In this document: positions 21,970 to 35,173 of the stretch, piece after piece
Layout of the letters: each line of letters opens with the position of its first letter
Position numbering within the stretch: position 1 is the stretch's first letter
Assembly: GCA_963932465.1 (NCBI GenBank)
Contig: OZ010798.1
Span: 19,018,981 to 19,082,980 of the forward strand
Direction of reading: 5' to 3'
DNA: 64,000 nucleotides
From: Maratus speciosus
Lineage: Eukaryota > Arthropoda > Arachnida > Araneae > Salticidae
Notes under the pieces: generated by a model
What the model saw: only the letters and a program-made list of their open reading frames with translations
Databases searched by the model: none
What the model was told of the DNA's origin: nothing
Translations under genes and position numbers: made by a program

Positions 21970-22765
21970 TTTTAATTCATGTCTTTATGATTTTCAGTAT
22001 TTCAAGTTCGGATTATTACAAGATTTTTTAAATAAAATTGAAATTTCCATTCATAAGTACTTTTACATCGTAAAGAATTCATACTATAAATTCACGATTT
22101 TATAGTTATCACTATCTTCAGATTAATATAAGTATTTTTTATACAATTGTATTTCGAAATATGCATTATTATTAGTTATAATTTAAAGTATAATTATTAG
22201 TATGAATAATTATATATGTATTATTTATAATTGGCGATTAGTAGACATGTATTATAAATTATACATAAAATGTTGTTCTTGTAATCCTGTTCTTTTAGAT
22301 TGCAATGTAAATAATAATAAAAAAAAGTTTTAAAGCATTAAATTTTCAAGCTAATAAAATGTGAAAAAAAAAATGCATGAGTATCTTTACATCTGTACAT
22401 GAAGTCAAACTTAAAGTTACATTTTGATTTTAATGCAAGATTACATATTTATTTCATCTTGATACATTTTTCATCGTCTGCAGGTCTAGAGTTGGACACC
22501 CGACTGGGCAAGGTTCACTCAGTCATTCATCCCTTCAGCATCGATAAAATGTGTAGCAAGCTTGCTTGGAAACTAAACACTGAGGATTCCGCGTTAGGCT
22601 GACCACCTGACCGGGACATATGCTGTATAGCACCTCGGAGCCCATGGTCAAGAAAACAGGGCATTGCAGACACAAATCGTACAGCTACAGAGTTTAGTTT
22701 AGTTTAGAATTCTTGATTTATGTTCCTTAAAATGAATACACAAAAGAAAATTATTTTATTAGAAT
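21970..22765 (+). repeat. Dispersed repeat, copy B, interrupted by a SINE-like insertion
   Basis: Collinear with 7131-7692 (see that entry). The match stops near 22475 and resumes at about 22708 with ATTCTTGATTTATGTTCC. The extra segment is the SINE-like insertion listed separately. Confidence 0.75.
22479..22708 (+). mobile_element. SINE-like retroposon with TTTAG-repeat tail
   Basis: A GC-richer 230-bp segment absent from the paralogous site at 7.6 kb. It contains GACTGGGCAAGGTTCACTC, TTCATCCCTTCAGCATCG, AACACTGAGGATTCCGCG, GACCACCTGACCGGGACATA, and ends in the short tandem GTTTAGTTTAGTTTAG. A simple-repeat tail is typical of SINE/LINE 3' ends. I see no clear A/B boxes and no clean target duplication, so a truncated LINE 3' end is equally possible. 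The 67-codon frame here is not a gene. Confidence 0.55.
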
Positions 22766-23217
22766 AAAGTAAAGATTTCACATTTTTAAAATTATTGTTT
22801 CCTAACAGTTCGAAGTAAAAGAAATACGTGAAAACTGTGTTGTAAACGAAACTTTTAGATGTATGTCCCAATGTTTGTATTCTATTCTGGATCCCGGACA
22901 TAATTTTTTAAAGAAATTTTTAATGAGAGATACAAAAAACTTGGTTTTTATTTTTAAAAAACTGAAATTCTTTGTTTAAATGTTACGATCACATTTTGTA
23001 TAAATACATATTTTAATTTCCCGTAACTAAAGTTAAAAATAATTTATAGTTGGTCATTTTGTTGCGATTTATTGTGTAATTTTTCCATTGTAACTCCTTA
23101 AATGACCATAAGCCTTTGTGTTTGCCGTAAGGTGTTTTAATAGGTCGTAGATTGAAATGTTACTCAGTGTGCCGAGCGATTTTTAATCAACCTGCTACTT
23201 TTTTTTTCTAGTTTTGG

Positions 23218-23345
23218 CGAGGAGAACTTAATACCGTTGAGGGTGCTCACTCGCTTTTAAAATTTCAGGTAGTATTATTAACATTGTAGAAAACAGAGCT
23301 TAAAATATAATAAAATTTAATAAATTAACTTTGTTGGTGTGTTGA
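23218..23345 (+). promoter_or_regulatory. Two-block motif copy 1 (promoter/exon-like)
   Basis: Block 1 reads CGAGGAGAACTTAATACC, then GGTGCTCACTCG. Block 2, GTTGGTGTG, starts about 108 bp further on. The family consensus is CGAGGAGAACTTAATGCCGC, GGGGCGCTCACTCG and ACTGGTGTGAGT. Here the upstream TATA-like part is weak. Function is inferred only from conservation and resemblance to an initiator and a 5' splice site. Confidence 0.45.
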
Positions 23346-23374
23346 ATAAAATTTTTCTGTTAACTCTATAATTT

Positions 23375-23650
23375 TAATAACAGCGATAACATATAACAGC
23401 AGCTTTCACTCGTTTAATGAATTTTTAATAGAAGTGATTTGTTTTAACGAATGTTATAACAGGCTGTACAGATTTATTACACTCTTTGACGTTTGTTTTT
23501 ATACAGCAATTTTAAGGGGTTTTTTTGTTGTTTTGTCAATGAGAGTTAAATTAATATAACTTTGTTACAGAGTACGCTATGACAACTGAAACTTTATGGA
23601 GGATGTAAATGTGTTTCTACACATGTGCAGTAGACTCCGATAGGAATCAA
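23375..23650 (+). repeat. Dispersed repeat pair member (partner 19115-19400)
   Basis: Diverged collinear copy of the repeat at 19.1-19.4 kb. Ends near the ACATGTGCAGTAGACTCC word. No coding frame is shared. Confidence 0.7.
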
Positions 23651-23816
23651 GAAAAAAGACACAATAAAGTTGTCATTTCCCTCCAAAAAAAAGTGCACAT
23701 AAAAAATGCATTATGAAGTGGAACTATATCTCGATTCCGGATTAAACCACTATACATGATTGTTCTCAGTACATGGCGTGTCACACGCGCATTTTATAAA
23801 TATATATATATATATA

Positions 23817-26797
23817 TACAGTGTGTCCACGTATAACCTGACCGACCTTTATTTTCGCAACCGTTGGTCCTAGATGCATACTTCCAATTACAAAAATGGT
23901 CAAAAAAAGGTGCAGGGTTAAGATAAAAAATGTTTGAAGCGAAAAAACAATTTAGTGAAGAATTACAGAATCTAAATTTTTATACGGTCCCCCGGTCCTA
24001 TAAGTTATATTTAGTAAAATTTTCCTGTTACGCTGGCAAGTAAGGCAAAAAAAAGTCCCGTTATTCTACGATTAAAATTGACCGAGTAATAGCTGTTTAA
24101 AGTTGGAGTATATTTTTTGCTGCATATTAGGGGTCATTCACAAATTTAGTAGAAATATAATTTCGTCAGATATATTAAAGAAATGGTTGAGAGTAAAATT
24201 AGCATTGCAATATAAATTTGAAATCTTTAATCATTCTGATATATTACTGCAAAATGTACAATTTGTACTGAACATTATAAAAGGATAAAAATAACAGATT
24301 TTTTGTTAAATAATAGGATGAAAAACAACAGCCTCAATTCTTTACAAAATGATACATATTTCAAAATGCTGTTAGATTACACTGTCTTTCAAATTTTGGG
24401 TTGTGGCATGTTTTTTAGCTTTTGAAAATTGATACTTATTAAATTATTTTTTAGCATTGAATCCGAAAATGACCTTCATTTTAAACTATCACGTCAGGAA
24501 TTTTCTCAAATCGCAAATTTCAAAGTTAAAAAGCTAAAAGTTAAAATTGATCCCCCTCTTCCCTCCCAACCTCATCGGACCACAGAGCTGTTTAGCTGTA
24601 AGAAACCCAGTATAAGCCAAAAAATTGAATAAATTATTGAATTAAATAAAATTAAATTGAATAAAAAAGTCTTACATCTATTTTATAGTATCAGATTTTT
24701 CGCTATTTTTTAACCTTGAAATTTACGATTTTCGAAAAGTCCTGACATGATGGTTAAAAGCGAAGGTAATTTTTTTATTCAGCGTTAAAAAATACATAAA
24801 ACGTAATTATAAAAGTTAAAAAACACAACCATCGCAGGTTTATGTTATCTAAACTAAAACTCTTTCTTAAACTTGTTGACGGTAATCTATCCGAATTTTT
24901 TTTATGTTATCCTCTAATATAAGTATGTATAAGATGGTAAGCGTCGAAAATCATGATAATATTACATTGTCATCTGATTTAAGTCAGTATGCAAAATTTA
25001 ACTTCGATCGGACATTTGAACTTGAAATAAAGGGCATAGCCGGATAAGCATTGGAAACATGCCTTTTAATCAAATTTCCTGATTTTTTTCCCAGACGTAG
25101 CTACACATCTGACAATATATTTCCCCTATTATCACCCTATAAATATTGATATTTAATGACATAAAAATGTTTTTTCGATTTTTAAAAAAACGGATTTTCT
25201 CAAAAACTGCTGAATGGAATTTCATGAACTTAATTGAGGATATATAGATACCAAAGATGCATAACTGGTAATTTTTGTATAATTTTCTGTTTATAAAAAC
25301 TGTGTGAAATAGCGAAATAAAAATTTAAAAGAATAAAAATCATATCTTATGGTTATCCGAAAATTACCATTTTCTTGTAAAAAATTCTCCATATGTGCCC
25401 GTATATTCTATATAAATGCCGAAAGTTTGCGTTGGGTACTACATATAAATATTTACAAAAATGTATATTAAAATTATGGAAATTCATTTTAAGGCGTTAT
25501 TTTGGGCGGAGCTACTCATTTTCCACACCCGAAGAATTTTTGGAATAAACAGTTACAGAATTGCTGTATTTTAAATTTTAATGAACACATTAGTAACATT
25601 CTCACACTGTCGATTTCAAAAGGAACATGATGTTGAAAAACATAGCTTATATGCTAAATGGAATATAAAATACATCCATTGACATATTGTCTACTGACTT
25701 TGTTACAAAATTTCTTCGGATGGTGAAATTATGTAGCTCCGCCCCAAATAACGCCTTAAAATGATTTTCAATAATTTTAATATACATTTTTGTAAATATT
25801 TATATGTAGTACCCAACGCAAACTTTCAGCATTTATATAGAATATACGGGCACATATGGAGAATTTTTTACAAGAAAATGGTAATTTTCGGATAACCATA
25901 AGATATGATTTTTATTCTTTTAAATTTTTATTTCGCTATTTCACACAGTTTTTATAAACAGAAAATTATACAAAAATTACCAGTTATGCACCTTTGGCAT
26001 CTATATATCCTCAGTAAATGGCATGAAATTCCGCGCAGCAATTTTTGAGAAAAACCGTTTTTTAAAAAATCGAAAAAACATTTTTATGTCATTAAATATC
26101 AATATTTATAGGGTGATATTAGGGGAAATACATTGTCAGGTATGTTATCACATCTGGGTAAAAAATCAGTAAATTTGATTGAAAGGCATGTTTCCAATGC
26201 TTATCCGGCTATGCCCTTTCGAGTACAAATTTTAAACTGGAAAGACGATCGTTGCAAGTTAAATAAAACCTTATGAAAATAACATGATTTTTGTTAAAAT
26301 AAATCATAGCCTCAAATCCTTACAAAATAAAACATATGTTAAAATACAATTAATTTAACTAATCTGAAATTTAAGTTAACTCAATCGTAATAGTTGTACG
26401 ATTTCTTTTAAAGCGTAGATACCTTGAAATAAGTTTAAGTACTTCATATACGACCCCTGAAAGCATGGCTGAAATCATCTATTTTGATGTGCAAAAAAGT
26501 GGTATAAGTCATGAATTTCAAAGTTTCATAACTCAGTCAATTTTAATGTTAGGAGAATGGGACTTTTTTTGTCTTACTTATTAGTGTCACAGTAAATTTT
26601 TACTAAATATCACTTATAGGACGGGACCGTATAAAAATTTAAATTTCATATTTTTTTAATAAATGTTTTTCTTAACCCAAATCGCTTTAAAAATAATTAT
26701 TTACCTTATTTAAACCATTTTTGTAATTGGAAGTATGCATCTAGGACCAACGGTTGCGAAAATAAAGGTCGGTCAGGTTATACGTGGACACACTGTA
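23817..26797. mobile_element. 3-kb palindromic TIR element in a TA microsatellite
   Basis: The element runs from 23819 to 26795. The left end CAGTGTGTCCACGTATAACC and the complemented right end are the same, and about the first 80 bp match exactly. Pairing continues with interruptions to a loop near 25545-25705, so the left arm (~1.7 kb) and right arm (~1.1 kb) could fold into a giant hairpin. The innermost ~330 bp of the arms are again nearly identical. TA lies at both borders but within TA dinucleotide runs, so the duplication is ambiguous. No transposase frame is seen. It may be a Tc1/mariner-like foldback derivative. Confidence 0.85.
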
Positions 26798-27715
26798 TAT
26801 ATATATATATATATAATATTATTATATATATATGTAATCTGCTTGTAAATCTTGTTTTTATTAAATTTTATAATAATAAAAGAATTTTTTTAATAAATAA
26901 ATGGAAACATTTTTAAAGAATATTTTTGTTTTTCTTATCAAGATAAGCTTTATATTTTTCAGCATAACTGTTGTGAAACATGCGTGACTATCCATGCAGC
27001 TTTGCACATTTATTTGAAATGCTGAAATATTCAGAACCTTGTGGCCAAAATAAATAAATAAAATAAAATAAAGCTAAGAAATCAGTTAACTTTATTTTTA
27101 TTTAAATATTTCAATAGTTAAGTTCAAAAAATGGTATGGAACATAAATTGAATAGTCTGCATCTTTTCCCCCTAAATTCACATAGCAATGTATCAAATCC
27201 TCCTTGCAAGAGTATCACTCCTCCCCAGAAATGGGGAGATTTGCTACAATAGCATCCATTCAAAATAATATGGATATATTTTTTGAAAGATTTTCTTTTT
27301 AAATTCTCTATTTTTTTTAATATATAAATAAAAATGTACTATAAAAAAAACGTGAAATATTTATAAAAAAAAAAAAAGTGTATCATGTATCCCCCCCCCC
27401 CCCTACAGGTCGTAATTTGAAGTTTTGCTGACAGATACTGAACATTACTATTTATTGAATCATAAGTGTTAAAAAAACTTGTAAATTAAGTATGCTTTCT
27501 ATTCAGTTTTAATAAAATCAGTTTGGAATAGGTCAAAAATCGAATATCAACGAAATCATGAATAAACATCATAAGAAGCTTTTCAAAAATATAATATTCA
27601 ACACTTTGAGGTCTAAGCCCGAATGTGACTCGGGTTGCCGTTTTAAGAGAAGCGAACTAAGCTTGGGAGTCTCTCGAGGTCTACTTTTGACTCTCCAAGC
27701 TATGAAAATACCTAG
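26796..27715. other. AT-rich stretch with TA and C runs
   Basis: A TA dinucleotide tract at 26796-26835, AAATA-type simple repeats near 27045-27070, and a 13-C run at 27391-27403. No gene is visible. Confidence 0.45.
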
Positions 27716-27898
27716 TACCGTAATTTCGGGTGTATAGCCTGCGGATCAAACAATCGCGTTTCGACCAAGAAATTTTTAAAAATAAAATGTAACTTTTTAC
27801 ATCACGGTAAATATTGGTCTTCAAATACCGAATAAAATTTCTAGGTCCAAACTGAATTGTTTGACCTGCCTGCGGGCTATACACCGGAAATTACAGTA
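27716..27898. mobile_element. TA-flanked MITE, 179 bp
   Basis: The left end CCGTAATTTCGGGTGTATAG and the complemented right end CTGTAATTTCCGGTGTATAG form ~38-bp inverted repeats that continue through GCCTGCGGATCAAACAAT-like sequence. TA lies outside both ends (27716-27717, 27897-27898), as in Tc1/mariner-type MITEs. The 67-codon minus-strand frame covering it is an artefact. Confidence 0.8.
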
Positions 27899-28960
27899 TA
27901 TACGTTCGAAGTCTTTTCATGTATTATCTACGAATCTTTTATTTAGAATAAATAATTAAATAAATAAATAAAAAGTTTGTGACAGCACTGAGCAGAAGTA
28001 AGTATAGGAAAATATATCGAATATGAGCTTAATCAGAACTTTTGTGAACCTTGTGGTGCTGCTCTTTGTGCTTTAAAATGTACCACACAAAAGCAAATTT
28101 TACTAAAGAATGTTTATATACAAATCAAACCTATTTTCAAATATTTGCACAACATTTTAGTAAGTTTTTTTTCAAGTAGATGTAAAATTTTATGTTTTAA
28201 AGTGATATTATCTTATGCGGAACTTTGTTTTTAAAAATATAAAACATTCTCTTTTCAATAATTTCTCATTAAATATTAATTTTTCGTACATTTAAACAGC
28301 TCCGTGATAATGAATAAGAACAGTTTGAAGTTTATAATAAAAATATATTAAAATACATATCTTGCAAGTATTTTTTTAAAAAGTCATGAAAAGTACCAAA
28401 TTCCTTCAGTCCAGAGGGAGATATACGTTTGAAACAGCTCAGACCTCAAAGTGCTAAGTTCAAAACTGCATGACAGTTTTTTTTTCCTTGTATTTATTTT
28501 TCATTTTACTAATCTACATATTTTTAGTGTTGTGTTATTTGAAATATTTTAGTTGATTAATTGATAGTTTATAGTTGTTTTTCTTATATTATAGCGTGGG
28601 AAAGAACTGTTATTATATTTTATTTATGCGAGCAATTATTTTTGAGGCAATTTGGTATTTTTATGACTGATACATTTCAGTGATTGCAACCGAACCATAT
28701 CCTATGTTTATTAAAAAAAACCTGAGCAAGTTCATCAAAATGAAAAAGTAGTTTTAATTAGTAAAATAATTTATTATATCCTCATAAAACTTAATAATCA
28801 TAACTTTGCGCAAGGAGCTTGAATGTGTATTTCAGTTTCAATTAAAAAAATATATCGTTGTAAAGAGCCATTTAGCGACAAGTTTCATGCAGTATTATAC
28901 AAACTGGCGTTGCGATATAATTGCAGTTTATACAGCTGTTACTTTTATCTACTATTTTAT
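27899..28960. other. AT-rich gene-free stretch
   Basis: No repeat partner or coding signal recognised. An AAATAAATAAATA simple repeat occurs near 27948-27971. Confidence 0.4.
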
Positions 28961-29103
28961 ACAGTTTAGGCGAGGAGGACTTAATATCAGTAGTGGTGCT
29001 TGCTCACTCGCTTTTGAAAATTTACAAACTAAGATGAGTTTTAGTTTAAAAAGGAGTTTAAAATAAAATAAAATATATTTTAAAACCTTTACTGGTATGA
29101 GAA
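28940..29103 (+). promoter_or_regulatory. Two-block motif copy 2 (promoter/exon-like)
   Basis: ACTATTTTATACAG at about 28951, CGAGGAGGACTTAATATC at 28971 and GCTCACTCG ending at 29010, followed 113 bp after the first block by ACTGGTATGA (29091). TATA-like position, initiator-like TCACTC and donor-like GGTATGA keep the spacing seen in other copies. The 86-codon frame (28806-29066) overlapping it is not conserved in the others. Confidence 0.5.
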
Positions 29104-29365
29104 GTTCAAACTTTTACTGTTACCTCCTTAATTCTACTAAATACGTTGGCGATTCCTTTGCTTTAAACACATATGTTACTCTTTAAATTAAAAATGCACG
29201 TTACTTTTCTGAACGAATCATGAACAATAAAACACCAAAAATATTAGAAATTTGTAATATCGGTTAGATATTCCTCTACTACGATATTTTCAAAACGTCT
29301 TCTCAAACCCTTCCTTCGCCAATTGTCTTATGAATATGAATTGAATAGTACACAAAATGTGTCAT

Positions 29366-29564
29366 CGTTCAAAGTTTTCCGTTGTTTTCTTCGAACCTTC
29401 GATATCCTTGCGTAAATACGAGTTAGATTCTCTTAAAAAGACCCCCGCGGAAGGCACTCCCTAAGGCCTATATTCCTCCTGTAGATAATCAGCCATCATA
29501 GAAACGACCCAACACAGCACGCATTTTATACGGAATATATTAATTTTTATTTACATGTTAAATT

Positions 29565-29595
<31 letters not shown>

Positions 29596-29866
29596 GAAGT
29601 ACAAATCACTGCAAAAAAGTAATAGGTTTGAAAGGCAATTCTACGAGACGATCTACGTAAATACTGCAATAACATATCCCAAACAGTAGCGCCATCTATC
29701 AACGTTTCGTTAACTTCCAGTTTTGTGTCAAATGCGAGATTCGTTTAGTATTATGGGGCTGTATAAAACATAGTAAAATTCGGATACACCGAAAGGTTCG
29801 TAAACGAAATTGTACAACTTAAGTGTTTGATTTGTTGTCTACTATAAACGAGGAGAACTTAAGCTG
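29366..29866 (+). repeat. 0.5-kb duplicated block with SINE 3' part, copy 1
   Basis: Collinear with 40505-41000. The first ~155 bp are SINE sequence (CTTGCGTAAATACGAGTTAG, AAGACCCCCGCGG, CCTGTAGATAATCAGCCATC). The rest shares ACAAATCACTGCAAAAAAGT, GGTTTGAAAGGCA, AGCGCCATCTATCAACG and TCGTAAACGAAA. It ends inside block 1 of the two-block motif (CGAGGAGAACTTAAGCTGCG at 29849), where similarity to the family stops. A 29-T run (29567-29595) replaces a short T-run in the partner. Confidence 0.85.
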
Positions 29867-30440
29867 CGTTCGGACTATCCTGCAAAAGATAGTCTAGAAA
29901 AACCCATAAATTTTATCTTTGATGTAAGGAGTAGTTCCCGACAGAACTGACAGGAACAACCGATTGCTAGATTTGGCTTTAATCGCCAATGTAATAAATG
30001 TACTTGTTTTTTGTGAGGTGGTTTTATGTACAATTTACACATTTTAAAACAGTTTTTATGAAAAAGAATGTTACGAAGGGGACCTAACTTTATTAAAAGG
30101 AATTTTGTGAAGGGGCCCATTTTATTAAATTTATTTTTGTTAAGGGGCCTATTTTATTAAATAAATTTTTGTGAAAGGGCCCTAAATAGGCCTCAAATTT
30201 TCCTTGGATCGACCCCTGAATATTCAAACTCTTACGAAAGGGGATCGAATATATTTATATGTACTCGTAGTTCGGAAAGCTTACGCACAAGGGATATGAT
30301 ATATAAAAAAAATGAAAATAAATAAAAAATTAAAGCTTTCAAAATGGATTTTTTACGCAAGAAATATGACAGTAAAAAAAGAAAAAGGTTTAAAAATGGA
30401 TTTCGGTTAACTGAGAGTTTCGGTTAAAAGAGTTTCGGAT
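29867..30440. other. Unassigned, with short GGGGCC(T/C)ATTTTATTAAAT repeats
   Basis: At 30065-30215 three ~35-bp imperfect tandem units (AGGGGCCTATTTTATTAAAT, then TTTTTGTGAA) are followed by GGGCCCTAAATAGG. A related copy lies at 16800-16900. An 81-codon minus-strand frame (29875-30120) has no domain. Confidence 0.45.
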
Positions 30441-31297
30441 AAAAAATGTTTTACAGTACTAAAACTATCATGAAAATTTTCATAATATTAATAATCTTTG
30501 TTAATTAAAATAAGCAAGAAACTAATCGATGTAATCAAAAATAAATAATGTACTGTTTTGAAAAAGCCAAATTATGTCTTTTTCATTGAAAGGGAAAAAA
30601 AAGGAATAGTTGGGGGGGGGGGGGGGGGAAGAGAAATAATGACAGTAAAAATGGGGGAAATAATTTACTTTTGTCATTAGAAATAGGATATTTTCATTAC
30701 TGCAATATAATTAAAGTATAAAACACACACACACAACAACAACAACAAAAAAAAAATTCCCTTTAAGTATAAAAATTGAATTATTGAATATACTGGTTTT
30801 ATAACAAAAATTTTAATCATAATTTTTCTCTTAAAAGAACCCATTTTTTTTTTTTAATTTATGTTCATAAAAACGTACTGTTTAAAAAATAATTTATTAT
30901 ATTGATTGAGGCTGTTCTCAAATCAGAAGGGGCTATTTTTTAAATTTTAGAACCACCTGAAGAAATTTATGAAAATATGTATTTAAAAATAATAGAAATT
31001 TCTGTGGAAAAAACTGTTCTACAAAGTTCAATATTGAATCCATAAGAAAAAAAGTCAATTTTAATCTGTTAACATAACTATCAACAGTAAAATGACTTAT
31101 GAAAGGAAATTCCTAAACCACGTCCATAATAAGTATAATTCTAAAATTATGATGTAAATTTTATGAAATATTAATAATTGTTGATAATTAAAATAAATAT
31201 TTATACTGCTTGCTTTGCAGATAAGAAACTAATCAATGTAGTGAAAAATAAAATATACGTATACAGTTTGGAAAAGGTCAAACAATCTGACTAATTG

Positions 31298-34291
31298 TTA
31301 TAATTCAGGGTCGGACTGGGTCAGTGTAAAGGGCGCAGACTTTGGATTTTCAGAGGGCGCAAAAATTTTAACGAACCCAAGTCAATTTGACTTGCTTGTG
31401 TTGTATCTGGCTTGACAAGGTTTAACACACTTGTATAGCACCAAGTAAAGGATAATGGCTTAAATTAAATTTTTAACTCTAGATAGAAGACTTCGCAATA
31501 TTCTCCGTGCATGTTTAAAATTCCATCAATCCTACACAATATTACGCAATTTTTTAAACCACATCACATAACATCTAAAAGCTCCAGCAAGTTGAATACA
31601 GATTAACTTGTAATAGATTACTGATATCAAGACTAGAGCTTTCTTATTTTCTTCTATCGATAGACACCTTGCAGAAAAAAAAAATCATCGCCCCTACCAA
31701 TTTTCCTCAAAATCACTGTATGAAAAAAACATAGGATTGATTAGGAATAATATTTACTATTAAATACTTTTCGTAAATTTTGCTTTGGAGGCTGTCTACA
31801 TATTACATACACGAACGTTGATTTTTCAAATGGTAACATCCACTTTTGACACCCTGTTTGAGTTCCTTTCTAGCCAGGAAAGAGATATAGCTTATATGCT
31901 TTTCTTAAATCTTAATACTGTTATAAAAGAAAATGCGTTAGGGGTTTATCCCTAAACTTCAGAAAATAAATTGAAGATCTTACAAGAAAAAGTACCAAAA
32001 ACTCTCAATTAGTCCCCAGTAAAATTTTACTAGAATAATAAATTTATTAAAAACTTACTTTACATTAAAAAAATCCTACAAAATATTTCTTGTAAGTTTC
32101 TACGATTTTTTTGTGGCTCCTTTGATAGCGGAATACGGACCCCTTAATTTATGGAAAAGAAAAATTTCTCTATAGCTCCAAAACCAATTATTCAAATGAA
32201 TTGTACACATGAATGTTTTTAACAATTGTGGTTATTTCATAATATATATTTTTTTAAATGACTTTGTTAATAATTTCTAATTAAGAAAAGTTTTTGAATA
32301 GAAAAAAAGTTTGAAATAAGTTTGCGTCTATTCACTATATCTCTAATGAATTAATAAAAAATCATCAGATAATTTTTACGAAGTTAAAAACTAAGTTTCT
32401 GAAATGGATTTATCTTTAACATCCTCAAATTTAAATCCTTCTAACTCTACCATGATTTAATTTAATGCATATAAACTATGCCTTTTTCCGGGCTGTCTCG
32501 ATCCAAGAAACTCAAATAATGTGTCAAAAATGGGGTATTATTGCTTGAAAAATAAAAGTTGGTAGAATTCTCAATAAGTATACGACTTCGGAAACATAAT
32601 TTATGCATAACAATAACTAGTACATATTATTTTCAGTTGATTGGTACCTACATATTTTTTTACGATTATTTTTTGCAGAATTTGTAAGCTGTAAACCATA
32701 TTTTTTTCCACTATCACCATTGATGCACTGAGGATCCTTAGAAAAGCTAACACTGTTTTTTGCACCTTTGCACCTAGCGCCAAATAGGGTTGCTGCGGTG
32801 CTGCTAAGGTCTTCAACCTTTTTTTTTTTTTTTTTTTTAATATATTTCTTTAATGTAATAGGATTTAGTTATCAAGCCAGTTTAAAATGTCATAAATTCA
32901 ATTTCTGTTACAATCTGAGAGCCACTATCTACTGTTTTGTTATTATTCATATTATTAACCAAGTAGCATATTTACATGTGGTATCTACAAATATCTCCTT
33001 CAACACACAAGAAACGTTCGGTATGCAAACTTCGTCTAAAAAATATTTATAATTAGAACAAAAATATACTTTCCGTTTGGAAATAGAAATTTTGAAAACT
33101 AAATCTCAAGCTTCTTTTGTACCACGTACTATAGGGTATTGGAATGCTGAAATATAAAGCTATTTGAATGTGAAAATAATACTTGCTTGTGAAAATAATT
33201 GGTATTTTTTATACTTAAAAAATTACTATTATGCGTCCATAAAGAACTGAATTGATATCATATTATGAAAAGGTTTCTACAGAAAAAGTACACCCTAAAA
33301 CATTGCTTTGCTAGTCTAAAATCCCTAAAACAATTAAGTAAATTTACTATTCCCAGCACACTCTTCCCATGATTGCAAAACTTTTATCATTGTTAAAGAT
33401 CAAGGGTTTAAGTTTCCGTACTTGAGTGTAAGTGCCCCAGGGATTGTATTCATGCAAGCTGCAGGGTACATAGCCAGTACTTTTTAATCGACTTTAAAAA
33501 AGGAAGGAGATTCTCATTTCGACGCATATGTATTTTTTTATGTAATTTCACTGATTACTCGTAAACTAGGCGCGAGATTACTATCCGAAAATAACGGCAG
33601 ATTTTGTGAATGAGAAAACGCTGTCCGCGAGATACCACAGCTTGCAGCGATTGCAATCCAAAAGTATCATCAACTTTGTATTCCCCGAAAAGAAAGATCA
33701 TCATGTTTTCCAATCAAAAACAAAAGCCATACAAAAAGTTTTTTGCCTTCTGATAGTCTCTCTTTTTTTTCTCTCTTTCAAAAAGCACCATTATATGTGC
33801 ATTTAAGGGCGGCTATAAGGAAAGGGACTAAAGTACTAATAAACTAGTACTAGTAAAGTACTAAAGGGACTTAAGTACTAAAAGCAAAAGGACTGAAAAT
33901 ATGTAAATTCTAAAACATATCATGAAAAAAAGCGATGAAAAAAATTTCGTCCAGGGTGCAATGGCTACTAAAGCTTTCGTTGGGTGCATATTTCCTCTTT
34001 CAATCGCATGCAAAGATATCCGTTTTGGTTTCCGATCTTGAAATTGCTACGATATATCTTTAATTTCTTTGTGGTAATAATAAAAAATACATGTCTTGTG
34101 CTGTCTATTAATTGATGATTATCCCTAAACGAATTCTTGAAATTTAGTACACTAATCAGAATGTATGTATACAACAAGTGAAAAAATATTGGAGCGGCTT
34201 AGGCACTTAGGGGCGCGACGTTTTCCCTGGGCGAGGGCGCACCGGCCATCGGGCCGATGGGCCGGCGGGCCAGTCCGAGCCTGTTATAATT
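31298..34291. mobile_element. hAT-like element, 2978 bp, perfect 8-bp TSD
   Basis: The element spans 31306-34283. The left end CAGGGTCGGACTGGGTC and the complemented right end CAGGCTCGGACTGGCCC are inverted repeats. The direct 8-bp repeat TTATAATT lies at 31298-31305 and 34284-34291. A paralogous uninterrupted site (CTAATTGTTATTTGCTGTTTT, near 36128) supports insertion. CAG-type ends and an 8-bp duplication are hAT hallmarks. The right ~90 bp are GC-rich (GGGGCGCGACG, GGGCCGATGGGCC). Interior frames of 66-94 codons, including minus-strand 32601-32816, show no dimerisation or catalytic motif I recognise, so it is decayed or non-autonomous. Confidence 0.85.
33825..33905. repeat. Short AAAGTACTA palindromic repeats
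   Basis: GGGACTAAAGTACTA, AACTAGTACTAGT, AAAGTACTAAAGGGACT and TAAGTACTAAAAG are short direct and inverted words packed into 80 bp inside the hAT-like element. No function is implied. Confidence 0.5.
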
Positions 34292-35173
34292 CTGTTTTCA
34301 TTGTTTTATTGTCAGTTTTCTGCATTTACGTTTAAAAATGAATGAGAAACTGTCTCAGAAAGTTTCAGGTTGTTGAGAATGGAATTTGAGAACAACATAA
34401 GTAATTTATTAATGTATATATTTAAGAAAAATAGAAATTCCTGTTTAAAAAGAAAAAAAAAACTGTTCTACAAATTGTTCTACTAAATATTAGATTGATA
34501 ATAAAAATTGTCTATTTTAGACACTTAGCACTTATAAATAGAAAAATGACATAAGAAATGAAATTCATAAAATAAATATGATAATTATAATCTTGAAAAT
34601 GCGATGAAAAATGATGTAAAGATAGATAATTTTCATAAAAATAGTAAATGATAATTTTGATAAAGGAAATATAGAACTTGGCTCATAAACAAGGAATGTC
34701 ATTAAATATGATTCTTAAAAAAACTATTTCATTAAAGAAAAAAAAAATCTGTAATATTTTTTTAATAAATATTGCAGTATCGGTTTAAAAGGAGGATTTT
34801 TAAAAGAGGAAACTAACTATAGTACGAACGCACCTCATTTGCCCCATTTGGCGTTCAATTTCCAACTTATTATTGTATATAGGGCAGAAATAATAACTTT
34901 TCTTTTTAACAAAAGGGAAGAAAGAATTTACTTTTGTCATTAGAAATAAGATATTTTCATTACAGCAATACAATTAAAAAATATATATACAATTAAAAAA
35001 AAATAAATAAATAAAAGAAAGCAAAAACTTACGTGTAAGAATTTATAGTTATTGAACATACTAATTTCATAACAAAAATTTAATCATAAATTTTCTCTTA
35101 AAATAACCCAGTTCTTTAAAATTTATGCTCATAAAAACGTACTGTTTAAAAAATCCTTTATTAAAAATACTGA

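Noticed and set aside
23797..26835. Certain TA target duplication for the 23.8-kb element
   Set aside because: Both borders sit in long TA runs, so the duplication cannot be distinguished from the microsatellite.
28806..29066. 86-codon frame over two-block motif copy 2
   Set aside because: The frame is not conserved in the other copies, so block conservation is not due to this peptide.
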